Numbered from the stretch's first letter, positions 9,816-19,772 are shown. The stretch: 64,000 nt of DNA from Porticoccus sp963974675 (GCA_963974675.1 CAXBDQ010000012.1:17658-81657); one strand, 5' to 3'. Notes: generated by a model from the letters alone, not told the origin. Numbers and translations: made by a program.

Positions 9816-10790
9816 TCAAACATCTTTTATTTGCTCGGCAAAATATTCCCGGGCCACTGTAATATCGTTATGAATTTCTTCTACCATCATATCCAGAGAA
9901 GCAAACTTGGCCTCCTCCCGAACTTTGGCTTTAAACTCCACCTGGATTCTCCGTCCATAGAGCTGCTCGTCAAAGTCCAGCAAATGGACCTCAAGAACAG
10001 GCTTAATCAAATCGCCCACCGTGGGCCGAACACCCACGTTTGCCACACCGGGCAAACAGCGGTCACCCAGCAACACTTCTACCACATAGACACCACTCAA
10101 TGGTGCCCGGTATCGGTTCAACTGGACATTAGCAGTGGGAATACCCAACTGCCTACCAAGTTGTTGGCCATAAACCACGCGGCCTGTAATCCTGAATGGC
10201 TTACCTAACAATGTCTCAGCTAATGAAAAGTCAGCCTGCTCTAGCGCATGGCGAATACGTGTACTGCTAATACGCTCGCCCTGATATTCCAAAGTATGGG
10301 TATCCAGTACCTCAAAACCCTGCTGCTTACCAACCCGCTCTAATAACTGGTGATTACCGCTACGATCATGGCCAAATCGGAAATCATCGCCCACCACTAG
10401 GCAACGAATAGCCAAACCAGAAATCAGTACTTGATCAATAAAATCCATGGCCGACAGACTGCGTAGTGAGCGGTTGAATTGAAGGCAAAAAACCTGATCA
10501 ACTCCTGCTTCAATAAACGCTTCAACCTTTTCCCGCAAACGCATCAATCGAGCTGGCGCTTGCTCACCAGAGAAAAACTCTTGGGGCTGCGGCTCAAAGA
10601 TCATCACCACTGATGGCAAACCAAGCTCAGCAGCCTTATCAATCAACTGTTGAAGGATTGCCCGATGCCCACGATGAACACCATCAAAAGAGCCAATGGT
10701 TGCAACACAACCACCCTGGCTAGGCTTCAAATTATGCAAGCCACGAATAAACTGTTTCTTTTCTTCGATCACTTGCTGCCGACATCGCAA
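9816..10790 (-). CDS. ribF: Bifunctional riboflavin kinase / FAD synthetase
   Basis: Makes FMN from riboflavin and then FAD. The N-terminal adenylyltransferase domain shows GSFDGVHRGH and the later ISSTRIR signature. The C-terminal riboflavin kinase domain shows GIPTANVQL and GVYVVEV. About 310-324 residues. The start is uncertain: the open frame begins with TTG at 10790, and a GTG at 10772 is also possible; homologues usually start close to the IRGLHNL segment, so the true start may be a few codons downstream. It sits between murJ and ileS, the usual place in this operon. Confidence 0.93.
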   Translation of the reverse strand: MRCRQQVIEEKKQFIRGLHNLKPSQGGCVATIGSFDGVHRGHRAILQQLIDKAAELGLPSVVMIFEPQPQEFFSGEQAPARLMRLREKVEAFIEAGVDQVFCLQFNRSLRSLSAMDFIDQVLISGLAIRCLVVGDDFRFGHDRSGNHQLLERVGKQQGFEVLDTHTLEYQGERISSTRIRHALEQADFSLAETLLGKPFRITGRVVYGQQLGRQLGIPTANVQLNRYRAPLSGVYVVEVLLGDRCLPGVANVGVRPTVGDLIKPVLEVHLLDFDEQLYGRRIQVEFKAKVREEAKFASLDMMVEEIHNDITVAREYFAEQIKDV

Positions 10791-10885
10791 AAACGAAGGC
10801 GAAATTATACCTACCCATAGGGATTAAAAACAGATTAGGGTCTGATTATATTGATGTTTGGAATTTTATAGATGTCTTGGCTCGC

Positions 10886-12481
10886 TTAGTGATGTTTAAG
10901 GTGTGAAGGTCTAAAGCCTCCCACCAGAAGAAATAGCACATAAGCCACAACACCTGCCCCACAGATCAAGCCCATCCAGCCGGCTCTCTGCCACCATAGC
11001 CATTCCGCCCAATCATTAAGGTTTAAAGTCAACCCATAGAGAGCAACACACATGGCAGTATTCGCCATTAGCGACATCAAAATAAATTTACGCCACCCAG
11101 GTTCTGGCGTGTAAACACGCCCTGTTCGCAAACCACGGAATAACAAAATGGCGTTTAGTATGGCGGATAAGGAGGTGGCCAAGGCCAAACCCACATGACC
11201 AACCCCCCAATAGAAATGCAACGGTACCGCTAAAACAATATTAAGCACCATGTTCGTCACAAGAGCTATAACGCCTATACGCACAGGGGTTCTCATATCT
11301 TGGCGAGCAAAATATCCCGGCGCCAAAACCTTAATCAACATAAAGGCAACGAGTCCAGCTGCATAAGCACGCAAACTCAGTGTCGCCATTGCTATATCAC
11401 GAGCGGTCATGGCATCCCCATAGTAAAACAATGTGAGCAATATGGGTTCGGCCAAAATAATCAGTGCCAGTGCAGCGGGTATGGCGATAAGCAATATCAT
11501 CCGTAACGCCCAATCCATAGTGGCGCTAAATCTCTCAAGGGTGTCTGCCGCATGCTGCCTAGATAGGCTGGGTAAGACTACGGTGGCAATGGCAACACCA
11601 AAAACACCCAACGGCAATTCAGACAAACGATCAGAATAGTAAAGCCATGAAATACTCCCCGTGGGAAGAAATGAAGCAATCATGGTGTCCAGCAACAAGT
11701 TTATCTGGCTCACGGAGACACCAAAAATTGCAGGCGCCATTAACCGTAAAATTCGGGCCACACCCTCATCTCGCCAATCTAGCGTCGGCGATGGCACCAT
11801 ATGAATCTTCGCCAAAAATGGCAATTGAAAGAGCAACTGAACAACACCTGCTGCCAACACCCCCCACGCCAAAGCATATACAGGCTCTTCAAACCACGGT
11901 GAGACAAAAATTGCCGCAACGATCAATGAAATATTTAAAAATACCGGCGTAACCGCGGGAATTGCAAAGCGATCATAGCTATTGAGAATAGCGCCAGCCA
12001 AACCGGTAAGAGAAATCAACATCAGGTAAGGAAAAGTAATTCGCAACATGCCGCTGGCAGCAGCAAACTTATCGGGGTAATCCAGCCAAAAACCGAAGGC
12101 AAAAATCCCCGTCATCAGAGGGGACGCAATAACCACCAACACCGTGACGGCTATCAATATAGAACCCAAAGCACCAGCGACTTTATCTACTAGGACCTTA
12201 ACTGCCGCTTGGCTGCCAGTCTCTCGGTACTCTGCCAAGACAGGAACAAATGCCTGTGAAAACGCCCCTTCAGCAAATAAACGTCGAAAAAAATTGGGAA
12301 TTTTAAATGCCACAAAAAAGGCATCAGCCATCGCATCGGCGCCAATCACCCGGGCAAAAACGATATCGCGCAGCAAACCCAACACCCTGGATAGCATCGT
12401 CATGGAGCTGACCACACCGCTGGAGCGCAATAGTTTTGATGATTTTACTGGCGGGGGTTTTGGTTCTTTCTCTCTATCCAT
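10886..12481 (-). CDS. murJ: Lipid II flippase MurJ
   Basis: Inner-membrane MOP-superfamily protein that flips lipid II for peptidoglycan synthesis. The 531-residue protein has about 14 hydrophobic segments and the typical N-terminal pattern SSMTMLSRVLGLLRD, then FFVAFKIPNFFRRLFAEGAF with the key Arg residues. I set the start at the ATG at 12481; the open frame extends five codons to a TTG, which is less likely. It heads the minus-strand operon leading to ribF and ileS and is divergent from rpsT. Confidence 0.96.
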   Translation of the reverse strand: MDREKEPKPPPVKSSKLLRSSGVVSSMTMLSRVLGLLRDIVFARVIGADAMADAFFVAFKIPNFFRRLFAEGAFSQAFVPVLAEYRETGSQAAVKVLVDKVAGALGSILIAVTVLVVIASPLMTGIFAFGFWLDYPDKFAAASGMLRITFPYLMLISLTGLAGAILNSYDRFAIPAVTPVFLNISLIVAAIFVSPWFEEPVYALAWGVLAAGVVQLLFQLPFLAKIHMVPSPTLDWRDEGVARILRLMAPAIFGVSVSQINLLLDTMIASFLPTGSISWLYYSDRLSELPLGVFGVAIATVVLPSLSRQHAADTLERFSATMDWALRMILLIAIPAALALIILAEPILLTLFYYGDAMTARDIAMATLSLRAYAAGLVAFMLIKVLAPGYFARQDMRTPVRIGVIALVTNMVLNIVLAVPLHFYWGVGHVGLALATSLSAILNAILLFRGLRTGRVYTPEPGWRKFILMSLMANTAMCVALYGLTLNLNDWAEWLWWQRAGWMGLICGAGVVAYVLFLLVGGFRPSHLKHH

Positions 12482-12685
12482 GTCTTGATGATGCAAACTC
12501 GAAGTCTCTGCCTTGCCTTAAAATAAGTTGTACCAAAATCGATCGTAGCGACTTTAACATATAGTGGCTTTAACACTATGATCATAGTCGCGTTGCCGCA
12601 ACTACTAGGAATTATTACGAAAAACCTCAATATCACCCTAATCAATATCTAACCCCTTTATATTATTTTTTCAGCACAATGCATG

Positions 12686-12714
12686 TTGATCAATAGGGGT
12701 AAACGTTGTATATT
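12686..12714 (+). promoter_or_regulatory. Sigma-70 promoter of rpsT
   Basis: A -35 TTGATC and -10 TATATT are separated by exactly 17 bases. The -10 lies 46 bases before the rpsT start and points into it. No other gene intervenes. Confidence 0.7.
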
Positions 12715-12760
12715 CCCGCGCCTTGAATTCAGACTCATTGGTATAAAAAGGAGTACTTAG

Positions 12761-13030
12761 GTGGCTAACTCACCCCAAGCACGCAAAAGAGCGCGCCAGA
12801 ACGAAAAAAGTCGCAAGCACAATGCCAGCCTGCGCTCCATGGTACGCACTTACCTTAAAAAGACTTATGCGGCCATAGAATCAGGTGAAGCAGAAGCAGC
12901 GCAAGCGGCTTACAACGCGGTTGTACCTATACTTGACCGCATCGCCGACAAAGGTATTATCCACAAGAATAAGGCTGCCCGTCACAAAAGCCGCCTGAAT
13001 GCTCAAGTTAAGGCTCTTGCCGCTAGCTAA
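12761..13030 (+). CDS. rpsT: 30S ribosomal protein S20
   Basis: Binds 16S rRNA early in 30S assembly. The 89-residue, very basic protein begins MANSPQARKRARQNEKSRKHN, the standard S20 N-terminus. It uses a GTG start with an AAAAGGAG ribosome site 9 bases upstream; non-ATG starts are common for rpsT and in E. coli take part in autoregulation. It is a single-gene unit with its own promoter and a clean terminator, divergent from murJ. Confidence 0.97.
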   Translation: MANSPQARKRARQNEKSRKHNASLRSMVRTYLKKTYAAIESGEAEAAQAAYNAVVPILDRIADKGIIHKNKAARHKSRLNAQVKALAAS

Positions 13031-13070
13031 AAGTATTCTGCTTCCGACAATTGAAGCTCTTGAAAAAAAA

Positions 13071-13092
13071 CCGGCGTTCTGCCGGTTTTTTT
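13071..13092 (+). terminator. Rho-independent terminator of rpsT
   Basis: Arms CCGGC and GCCGG with a short loop, followed by seven T and preceded by eight A. It lies 40 bases after the rpsT stop. Confidence 0.9.
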
Positions 13093-13245
13093 GTGCGCCT
13101 ATTAAACGACCCATCTAAATGAGCCATCGATTTCTGTAGGAAGGTAACAATAGGTAAAGCTATGTATTAGCCCAGATGAAAACTTGGCACACCCGGCCAG
13201 CCATTCTACTTAAGCCGCCTCACCATCTAACACAATTGCAACCAC

Positions 13246-14385
13246 TTAACTTAGCACCAAGTTATCACGATGAATCAATTCCTTATCATCACAATAACCT
13301 AATATTTCTGTAATCCTACTGCTGCTTTTACCAATAATCTGCCGACTTTCTGAAGCGCTATAATTAACCAATCCACGGCCCACTTCTGCACCAGACTCAT
13401 CGACACAACGAACCATATCGCCTCGATGAAAATCACCCCCAACGGATCGCACACCGACGGGAAGTAAACTCTTCCCCTGATCCTTCAACACGCGAACAGC
13501 CCCTGGATCCAGCACCAACGAACCGCAGGCTTGCAACCTACCGGCCAACCATTGCTTTCTAGCCGCAATGGGTTCCTTCTCAGCCACCAGCAATGTGCCT
13601 AGAATTTCACCCTCAAACAATCGAAGGATCGAATGATCTAAGCGACCACCAACAATTATGGTATTTGCACCGGAACGAGCCGCCAACTTTGCGGCTTTGA
13701 GCTTGGTAATCATACCTCCACGCCCCAAACTACCGCCGCCGCCAGCCAGCAAATCAAGCGCTGGATCCCCAGCATTGCCTTGGGAAATTAACTGCGCTTT
13801 TGGATTGTTTCTGGGGTCTGCATCGAAAAGACCATCTTGGTCCGTAAGAATCACCAACAAATCAGCATCAATGAGATTTGCCACCATGGCAGCCAGAGTA
13901 TCGTTGTCACCAAAACGAATTTGATCCGTTACCACGGTGTCATTTTCATTAATGATGGGCACCACGCCCAGTTCAAGTAGTGTTTGCAGTGTATTGCGGG
14001 CATTAAGGTAACGCTCACGATTTGAAATATCATCGTGATCCAAAAGAACCTGCGCTGTGTGCCGCTCATATTGCTGGAACTGGAATTCATAGGCTTGCAC
14101 CAGCCCCATTTGCCCAACAGCCGCCGCCGCTTGCAGGCCATGAATTGACGAAGGACGCTGACTCCAGCCTAGCCTAGACATTCCCTCGGCGACCGCACCA
14201 GAAGACACCATCACGACTTCAATGCCCTGCTCAAGCAAGGCCGCCACCTGCCCCACCCAGCCGGCAATAGCCTCGCGATCAAGACCACGGCCATCAGCCG
14301 TCAACAATGCGCTACCAATTTTTATGACCCACCGCTTGGCATTTTTCACCTTATGCCGGTCACTTACCTTATCTTGCTCGGCCAT
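13246..14385 (-). CDS. proB: Glutamate 5-kinase
   Basis: First step of proline synthesis from glutamate. The 379-residue protein has the amino-acid kinase fold (VIKIGSALLT, MVSSGAVAEGM, NENDTVV, FGDNDTLAA, LTDQDGLFDADP) and a C-terminal PUA domain (from about residue 285, with LLPVGVRSVGG). The N-terminus carries about 15 extra polar residues before KRWVIKIGS. It follows obgE on the same strand after a 121-base gap, an arrangement frequent in gammaproteobacteria. Confidence 0.96.
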   Translation of the reverse strand: MAEQDKVSDRHKVKNAKRWVIKIGSALLTADGRGLDREAIAGWVGQVAALLEQGIEVVMVSSGAVAEGMSRLGWSQRPSSIHGLQAAAAVGQMGLVQAYEFQFQQYERHTAQVLLDHDDISNRERYLNARNTLQTLLELGVVPIINENDTVVTDQIRFGDNDTLAAMVANLIDADLLVILTDQDGLFDADPRNNPKAQLISQGNAGDPALDLLAGGGGSLGRGGMITKLKAAKLAARSGANTIIVGGRLDHSILRLFEGEILGTLLVAEKEPIAARKQWLAGRLQACGSLVLDPGAVRVLKDQGKSLLPVGVRSVGGDFHRGDMVRCVDESGAEVGRGLVNYSASESRQIIGKSSSRITEILGYCDDKELIHRDNLVLS

Positions 14386-14506
14386 ATCTATTCAGATGCT
14401 CGCACTATTATTTTTTATAGTTCTTTTGGTTCTTTTAAACTTTCAATAAAACACTAATTTTCAGTATAACGCTTAATTTTTCATAAACTTAGAGATGCTT
14501 CCTCAC

Positions 14507-15697
14507 TTATGGGCTATAAATAATTTCCACATCATGATCATCGTCGTCATCCCAATCATCATCGTCATCCTGATCAGTGGATTTTGGACGCGCACGCAAT
14601 GCCTCAATCCGGTCTCTCGCTTCAGATTGCATCTTAGCCTGCAACTCTCGCTCATGCTCAGCAACCTCGGGGTCCTCTCGCTCAGCTTCCCAACATTCTT
14701 CCAAGTGTTCCATAATATCTTGGCATAACAACAAAGTGCCGACAGAACCCGATGCAGACACATAATATACAGGGCCTTCCCACTGTAATTTTTCCACCAC
14801 TTCTTGGCAAAGTTGTTCCCTCTCACTCTCGGGCAACAAGTCGATCTTATTTAATACTAACCAGCGATCACGCCCCCATAAAGTAGGACTAAATTGATCA
14901 AGTTCATTCTCAATAACATTAATATTGGCGGCTGGATCAGAACCATCCGGCGGTAACATATCAACCAAATGTAACAATAACCGTGTTCTGGTTAAATGCT
15001 TTAAGAAGCGAATGCCCAAACCTGCCCCTTCCGCAGCACCCTCGACCAACCCAGGAACATCTGCAATGACAAAACTACGATATTTGTGTGGCTGAACCAC
15101 ACCCAAATTTGGCACTAACGTAGTAAAGGGATAGTCTGCCACCTTTGGACGAGCGGCAGAAACAGCGCGGATAAAGGTAGACTTACCAGCATTTGGCAAC
15201 CCAACCAATCCCACATCAGCCAATACTTTCAGCTCTAACCGCAAATGTCGAAGTTCACCTTCTGTCCCAGATGTCGTTTGGCGAGGCGCACGATTGACAC
15301 TGGATTTAAATCGGGTATTTCCTAGACCATGGTAACCAGCCTTCGCTACCATCAAGCGCTGGCCATTCGCCGTAATATCCCCCAGAACCTCTTCCGTGTC
15401 TTCATCAATGATAGTGGTGCCAACAGGCACCTTTAAAACAAGATCTTCTCCTCCCCTACCTGTACAATTTTTAGAGCCACCGGCCTGTCCACTCTGGGCA
15501 TTAAAATTACGCTGAAAACGATAATCGACCAAGGTATTAAGGTTATCGTCCCCTTCCAGATAGATACTACCGCCATCTCCACCATCACCGCCATCAGGAC
15601 CACCTTTAGCAATAAATTTTTCGCGCCGAAAGCTCAAGCAACCATTGCCACCGCGGCCGGCTTGTACGTGAATAGGTGTTTCATCAACAAATTTCAT
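14507..15697 (-). CDS. obgE: GTPase ObgE/CgtA
   Basis: Essential GTPase involved in 50S ribosome assembly and stress response. The 396-residue protein has the glycine-rich Obg fold at residues 1-158 (GRGGNGCLSFRREKFI), a G domain with P-loop GLPNAGKST, switch segment DVPGLVEGA and NKID, and a highly acidic C-terminal tail with runs of Asp (DDDDDW and DDDDDHD). Codons for that Asp tail make the plus-strand complement strongly repetitive around 14525-14575. It lies downstream of rplU-rpmA, as in most Proteobacteria. Confidence 0.97.
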   Translation of the reverse strand: MKFVDETPIHVQAGRGGNGCLSFRREKFIAKGGPDGGDGGDGGSIYLEGDDNLNTLVDYRFQRNFNAQSGQAGGSKNCTGRGGEDLVLKVPVGTTIIDEDTEEVLGDITANGQRLMVAKAGYHGLGNTRFKSSVNRAPRQTTSGTEGELRHLRLELKVLADVGLVGLPNAGKSTFIRAVSAARPKVADYPFTTLVPNLGVVQPHKYRSFVIADVPGLVEGAAEGAGLGIRFLKHLTRTRLLLHLVDMLPPDGSDPAANINVIENELDQFSPTLWGRDRWLVLNKIDLLPESEREQLCQEVVEKLQWEGPVYYVSASGSVGTLLLCQDIMEHLEECWEAEREDPEVAEHERELQAKMQSEARDRIEALRARPKSTDQDDDDDWDDDDDHDVEIIYSP

Positions 15698-15863
15698 TGG
15701 AGTAGGGCCATCAATATAGTTTAGGGGTTAAAGTCTTAAATCGACTTCAAAAAATAGAGTATACAGTGTCTGATAGTGCGTTATCAGCCACCCATCGGGC
15801 AGATATTCAGCAAAACACACGCAAAAGCCGAACAACAAAACAAATATAAACTTTAACAACAAA

Positions 15864-15886
15864 AAAGCCCCGCAATGCGGGGCTTT
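15864..15886 (-). terminator. Rho-independent terminator after rpmA
   Basis: Arms GCCCCGC and GCGGGGC with a three-base loop and flanking A/T pairs; on the minus strand it is followed by six T. It lies 36 bases past the rpmA stop and separates rplU-rpmA from obgE. Confidence 0.88.
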
Positions 15887-15921
15887 AACTTCAAAAAAAA
15901 GAAGTGTTCTAATTTATTGCC

Positions 15922-16179
15922 TTACGCAGTAACAATATTCACATATTTACGGTTTTTTGGACCCTTAACAGTGAATTTTACTTCTCCAGGGGCTGTAGCA
16001 AAAATCGTGTGATCACGACCAATACCCACATTATTGCCGGGATGGAATTTAGTGCCACGCTGACGAACAATAATGTTCCCAGATGCTACTTGCTCACCAC
16101 CGAAACGCTTAACGCCTAGGCGTTTACTTTCCGAATCGCGACCGTTACGGGTACTACCACCAGCTTTCTTATGAGCCAT
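15922..16179 (-). CDS. rpmA: 50S ribosomal protein L27
   Basis: An 85-residue protein starting MAHKKAGGSTRNGRDSESKR, the invariant L27 N-terminus that reaches the peptidyl-transferase centre. The middle contains GGEQVASGNIIVRQRGTKFH and GIGRDHTIFA. It is 19 bases downstream of rplU and shares its promoter. Confidence 0.98.
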   Translation of the reverse strand: MAHKKAGGSTRNGRDSESKRLGVKRFGGEQVASGNIIVRQRGTKFHPGNNVGIGRDHTIFATAPGEVKFTVKGPKNRKYVNIVTA

Positions 16180-16198
16180 GTCGTTCTCCTATCTAACC

Positions 16199-16513
16199 TT
16201 AACCAGCGCTAATGCTAGTAATTTTAACTTCGGTGAACCACTGGCGGTGGCCCATTTGTTTGCGGCTGTGCTTACGACGATTAAACTTGATAATTTTTAC
16301 TTTATCAGCACGACCATGGCTCAATATTTCGCCTGTCACCTTGCCACCCTCAACAAGAGGTGCGCCAATTTTTATATTGTCGCCATCTGCGACCATCAGC
16401 ACTTCATCAAAATTAATACTTTCACCTGTAGCCACATCCAGCTTCTCGAGACGCAGGAATTCACCTTCCTGCACACGATGCTGCTTGCCACCACTTTTAA
16501 TTACTGCGTACAT
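16199..16513 (-). CDS. rplU: 50S ribosomal protein L21
   Basis: A 104-residue protein with the standard start MYAVIKSGGKQHRVQEGEFL and the C-terminal KFNRRKHSRKQMGHRQWFT. It binds 23S rRNA. It is the first gene of the rplU-rpmA unit and is divergent from ispB, as is usual in gammaproteobacteria. Confidence 0.98.
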   Translation of the reverse strand: MYAVIKSGGKQHRVQEGEFLRLEKLDVATGESINFDEVLMVADGDNIKIGAPLVEGGKVTGEILSHGRADKVKIIKFNRRKHSRKQMGHRQWFTEVKITSISAG

Positions 16514-16591
16514 ATCATCAACTCCATATTCGCGTATGCCAGTTCGACGCCCTGAGAACGATTTCTCTAGGCCGGTTTTGCGAGGGCGGCA

Positions 16592-16620
16592 ATTCTAAGT
16601 CAAACCCCCCACTATCGCAA
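16592..16620 (-). promoter_or_regulatory. Sigma-70 promoter of rplU-rpmA
   Basis: Read on the minus strand: -35 TTGCGA, 17-base spacer, -10 TAGAAT. It lies 79 bases before the rplU ATG in the rplU/ispB divergent region. Confidence 0.6.
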
Positions 16621-16747
16621 GGAAAAATTGGCTTAAAATCCAGCAATAATGCGCCATTCACTTGACAGCTCTCCCACCCAACCCTAGGATGCCAACGCGT
16701 CCATATTTAGGGACAAAATCAATAAAACAAACGTACAGGGCTTTGGC

Positions 16748-17710
16748 ATGTTGCCGTTTCACCAAGTGGTTAAATCTGAGTTTGACCAAGTCAACGAATT
16801 GATCATTAACCGACTTAACTCTGAAGTAGGATTGGTAGAAAACATAGGCCAGTACATTATTGATGCAGGCGGCAAACGTCTAAGGCCGCTATTAGTCCTG
16901 CTTAGCGCCAATAGCTGTGGCTATCAGGGCTCTCAACATGCCGCGCTGGCAGCAATCATCGAGTTCATTCACACAGCCACACTACTCCATGATGATGTCG
17001 TCGACACCTCAGACCTCCGACGTGGCAGAGCAACAGCAAATGCCAAATTTGGCAATGCGCCGAGCGTACTAGTCGGTGACTTCCTCTATTCCCGCGCATT
17101 TCAGATGCTTGTTGAAATCGGCAACATGAATATCATGAAAATTATTGCCGACACTACCAACATTATTTCTGAAGGAGAAGTTCAGCAACTTATTAATGCC
17201 GGCAATCCTGACACCAGCGAAGCTGCCTACAATGAAGTGATTCGCAAGAAAACAGCCCAGCTGTTTGACGCCGCGGCAGAAACCGGAGCTCTACTCGCTG
17301 GAGCCTCACCAAAACAGCAGGCCGCTATGGGTCGCTATGGCCACCACCTAGGCATGGCATTCCAGCTAGTAGATGACGCGCTAGACTATAACGGCAACAC
17401 CAAAGACTTAGGCAAAAATATTGGTGATGACCTTGCCGAAGGAAAACCAACACTACCACTCATCTATGCCATGAAAAACGGGACGCAAGAGCAAGCAACC
17501 CTTATTCGTCAAACTATAGAAGAAGGCGGGATCGAAAAAATGGATGCTATTCTAGAGGCCATCAATACTACCGGCGCCCTAGCTTACACGATGAATTGTG
17601 CGAAGAAGCATGCCCTACAAGCTAAAATCTGCCTGAAGGATCTGCCTAACTCCCGCGAACAAAAAGCACTCCTTGAACTTGCCGACTTTTCCATTCAACG
17701 GACGTCCTAA
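16748..17710 (+). CDS. ispB: Octaprenyl/polyprenyl diphosphate synthase
   Basis: Trans-prenyltransferase that makes the C40-type side chain of ubiquinone. The 320-residue protein has the first Asp-rich motif DDVVD (with LLHDDVVDTSDLRRG) and the second DDALDY, along with GGKRLRPLL near the N-terminus. Bulky residues before the first motif (FIHTATLLHDD) fit a long-chain synthase, but the exact chain length cannot be read from sequence. It is divergent from rplU. Confidence 0.94.
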   Translation: MLPFHQVVKSEFDQVNELIINRLNSEVGLVENIGQYIIDAGGKRLRPLLVLLSANSCGYQGSQHAALAAIIEFIHTATLLHDDVVDTSDLRRGRATANAKFGNAPSVLVGDFLYSRAFQMLVEIGNMNIMKIIADTTNIISEGEVQQLINAGNPDTSEAAYNEVIRKKTAQLFDAAAETGALLAGASPKQQAAMGRYGHHLGMAFQLVDDALDYNGNTKDLGKNIGDDLAEGKPTLPLIYAMKNGTQEQATLIRQTIEEGGIEKMDAILEAINTTGALAYTMNCAKKHALQAKICLKDLPNSREQKALLELADFSIQRTS

Positions 17711-17899
17711 CTCTGTTTGAGAACAGTTCACCTTGCCTGAAAACCCGCCTAACTTTAGCCCACCTCTCCACAATGGAGGTACAACCCCTTATTTTCTGGA
17801 CTTAACACTCAGATCAGATAAAATCCCGCCCTTCGACCCAAAATCATAAAATCTGAAAAGCTCAGGGTAACGAGTTAGATAGCAGAGGCCAATTAATCA

Positions 17900-18430
17900 A
17901 TGACGACCTTCATTCCACAATCGCAGAACTCATACACCCGTGAGGAAATTATTGCTTGTAGCCAAGGAAAACTGTTTGGCGAAGGTAATGCCCAGCTACC
18001 CGGCGATAATATGCTGATGGTGGACAGAATTACCCATATTCATGCGGGTGAAGGTAAATTTGGCAAGGGAGTCATGACTGCTGAGCTAGACATCCGACCA
18101 GACCTCTGGTTCTTCGGATGCCACTTTGAAGGTGATCCAGTGATGCCGGGATGCCTTGGTCTCGATGCCATGTGGCAGCTCACTGGTTTTTTTCTGGCAT
18201 GGAAGGGCAACCCTGGACGCGGACGCGCATTAGGATCGGGAGAAGTAAAATTCTTTGGCCAGGTCCTGCCAGAAGCCAAACTGATCACTTACCGTATTGA
18301 TGTTTCACGGATTGTTGAACGCAAGCTAAAAATGGTGATCGCTAACGGCACTGTCTCTGTCGATGGCCGTGAAATTTATACCGCCAAAGACCTCAGGGTT
18401 GGCTTATTTGAATCAACTGACAACTTTTAA
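17900..18430 (+). CDS. fabA: 3-hydroxydecanoyl-ACP dehydratase/isomerase
   Basis: Introduces the cis double bond of unsaturated fatty acids in type II fatty acid synthesis. The 176-residue protein is slightly longer than E. coli FabA (172). The catalytic pair His75 and Asp89 is seen in FGCHFEGDPVMPGCLGLDA, and GSGEVKFFGQV follows. fabB begins 67 bases later on the same strand, the anaerobic unsaturation pair. The 190 bases before fabA hold an upstream AT-rich stretch but no promoter I would assert. Confidence 0.97.
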   Translation: MTTFIPQSQNSYTREEIIACSQGKLFGEGNAQLPGDNMLMVDRITHIHAGEGKFGKGVMTAELDIRPDLWFFGCHFEGDPVMPGCLGLDAMWQLTGFFLAWKGNPGRGRALGSGEVKFFGQVLPEAKLITYRIDVSRIVERKLKMVIANGTVSVDGREIYTAKDLRVGLFESTDNF

Positions 18431-18497
18431 TACTTTCGATTATAATTAATCCTTTAGATGACAATGACCGGATTTTTTACCGGCATAGGGGTAGGCA

Positions 18498-19712
18498 ATG
18501 AAACGCGTGGTAATTACCGGAATGGGGATTGTCTCCTGCTTAGGTAATGACAAAGAAACTGTCACTGAGTCTTTGCGAGAATGTAAATCAGGCATAGCCT
18601 TCAGAGAAGACTTCAAGGAAATGGGGCTACGTTGCAACGTAGCAGCCAAACTGGATCTCGATGTGGCAGAACATATTGATCGCAAAGTTCTGCGCTTCAT
18701 GGGGCCTTCTGCTGCCTATGGTTACATTGCTATGGGCCAGGCCATTGCTGATGCAGGGCTAACCGAAGATCAGGTCTCCAATGTACGCACCGGGCTGGTT
18801 ATGGGCTCTGGTGGCGTTTCAGGTGAAATGTTCACTGAAACCATTGATGTCATGCGCGAACGCGGTATCAAGCGAGCGGGCCCTTATAGGGTGACACAAA
18901 TCATGGCAAGTACTGTTTCTGCTTGTCTCGCAACCCCTTACAAAATCAAGGGAACCAACTATTCTATCTCGTCAGCCTGCGCGACAAGTGCCCACTGTAT
19001 TGGCCACGCTATGGAATTAATCCAAATGGGCAAGCAAGATATGGTTTTTGCTGGCGGCGCAGAAGATATGCACTGGTCAATGGCTGGTATGTTTGATGCA
19101 ATGGGTGCCCTATCCAGTAAATACAATGACACCCCAGAGCTGGCCTCCCGCGCTTATGATGCTGATCGTGACGGTTTCGTTCCTGGTGTTGGCGCTGGCT
19201 GCTTGGTCGTAGAAGAATTGGAACATGCGCTTGCACGTGGCGCGACGATTTACGCAGAGATTGTTGGTTATGGTGCTACATCAGATGGCTATGACATGGT
19301 AGCGCCCTCCGGTGAAGGAGCAGCGCGCTGTATGGAAATGGCCATGGAAACCACAGATGGCAGTATTGACTACATCAACACTCATGGCACCAGCACACCA
19401 GTGGGTGACCTAGCAGAACTGAAAGCAATAAGGGCTGTTTTTGGCGATAAGGCCCCCCCCATCAGCTCCACCAAATCACTTTCAGGGCATGGTTTAGGTG
19501 CAGCGGGTGCTCAAGAAGCTATTTTTAGCCTGCTGATGATGCAGAATGACTTTATCTGCGCATCAGCCAATCTTGATACAATTGACCCAGAGGCCGCGGA
19601 TTTACCCATCGTTGCCAAGCGTATAGACAACGCCAACTTGCAGCGAGTTATGTCCAATAGCTTTGGTTTTGGTGGCACAAATGCATCGTTGGTTTTACAA
19701 AAATATAGTTAA
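18498..19712 (+). CDS. fabB: 3-oxoacyl-ACP synthase I
   Basis: Condensing enzyme needed to elongate unsaturated acyl-ACP made by FabA. The 404-residue protein has the Cys-His-His triad at Cys161 (SSACATSAHC), His296 (NTHGTSTPVGD) and His331 (SGHGLGAAGA), and the C-terminal SNSFGFGGTNASL. It forms the fabA-fabB operon and ends at a strong hairpin terminator. Confidence 0.97.
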   Translation: MKRVVITGMGIVSCLGNDKETVTESLRECKSGIAFREDFKEMGLRCNVAAKLDLDVAEHIDRKVLRFMGPSAAYGYIAMGQAIADAGLTEDQVSNVRTGLVMGSGGVSGEMFTETIDVMRERGIKRAGPYRVTQIMASTVSACLATPYKIKGTNYSISSACATSAHCIGHAMELIQMGKQDMVFAGGAEDMHWSMAGMFDAMGALSSKYNDTPELASRAYDADRDGFVPGVGAGCLVVEELEHALARGATIYAEIVGYGATSDGYDMVAPSGEGAARCMEMAMETTDGSIDYINTHGTSTPVGDLAELKAIRAVFGDKAPPISSTKSLSGHGLGAAGAQEAIFSLLMMQNDFICASANLDTIDPEAADLPIVAKRIDNANLQRVMSNSFGFGGTNASLVLQKYS

Positions 19713-19740
19713 CTCGCTCGGCTGGACGCAAAGTGGCACA

Positions 19741-19772
19741 AAAAAAGGGAGAGTTTTAGCTCTCCCTTTTTT
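19741..19772 (+). terminator. Rho-independent terminator of fabAB
   Basis: Arms AAAAAAGGGAGAG and CTCTCCCTTTTTTT around a six-base loop. The T run on the plus strand and A run on the other side could allow weak two-way function, but the neighbour is also on the plus strand. Confidence 0.9.

Noticed and set aside
14520..14575. ATC/GTC-rich simple repeat on the plus strand
   Set aside because: It is the complement of the Asp codons of the ObgE acidic tail, not an independent repeat.
16178..16555. 125-residue plus-strand ORF antisense to rplU
   Set aside because: Fully opposite rplU, which is certain; no domain.
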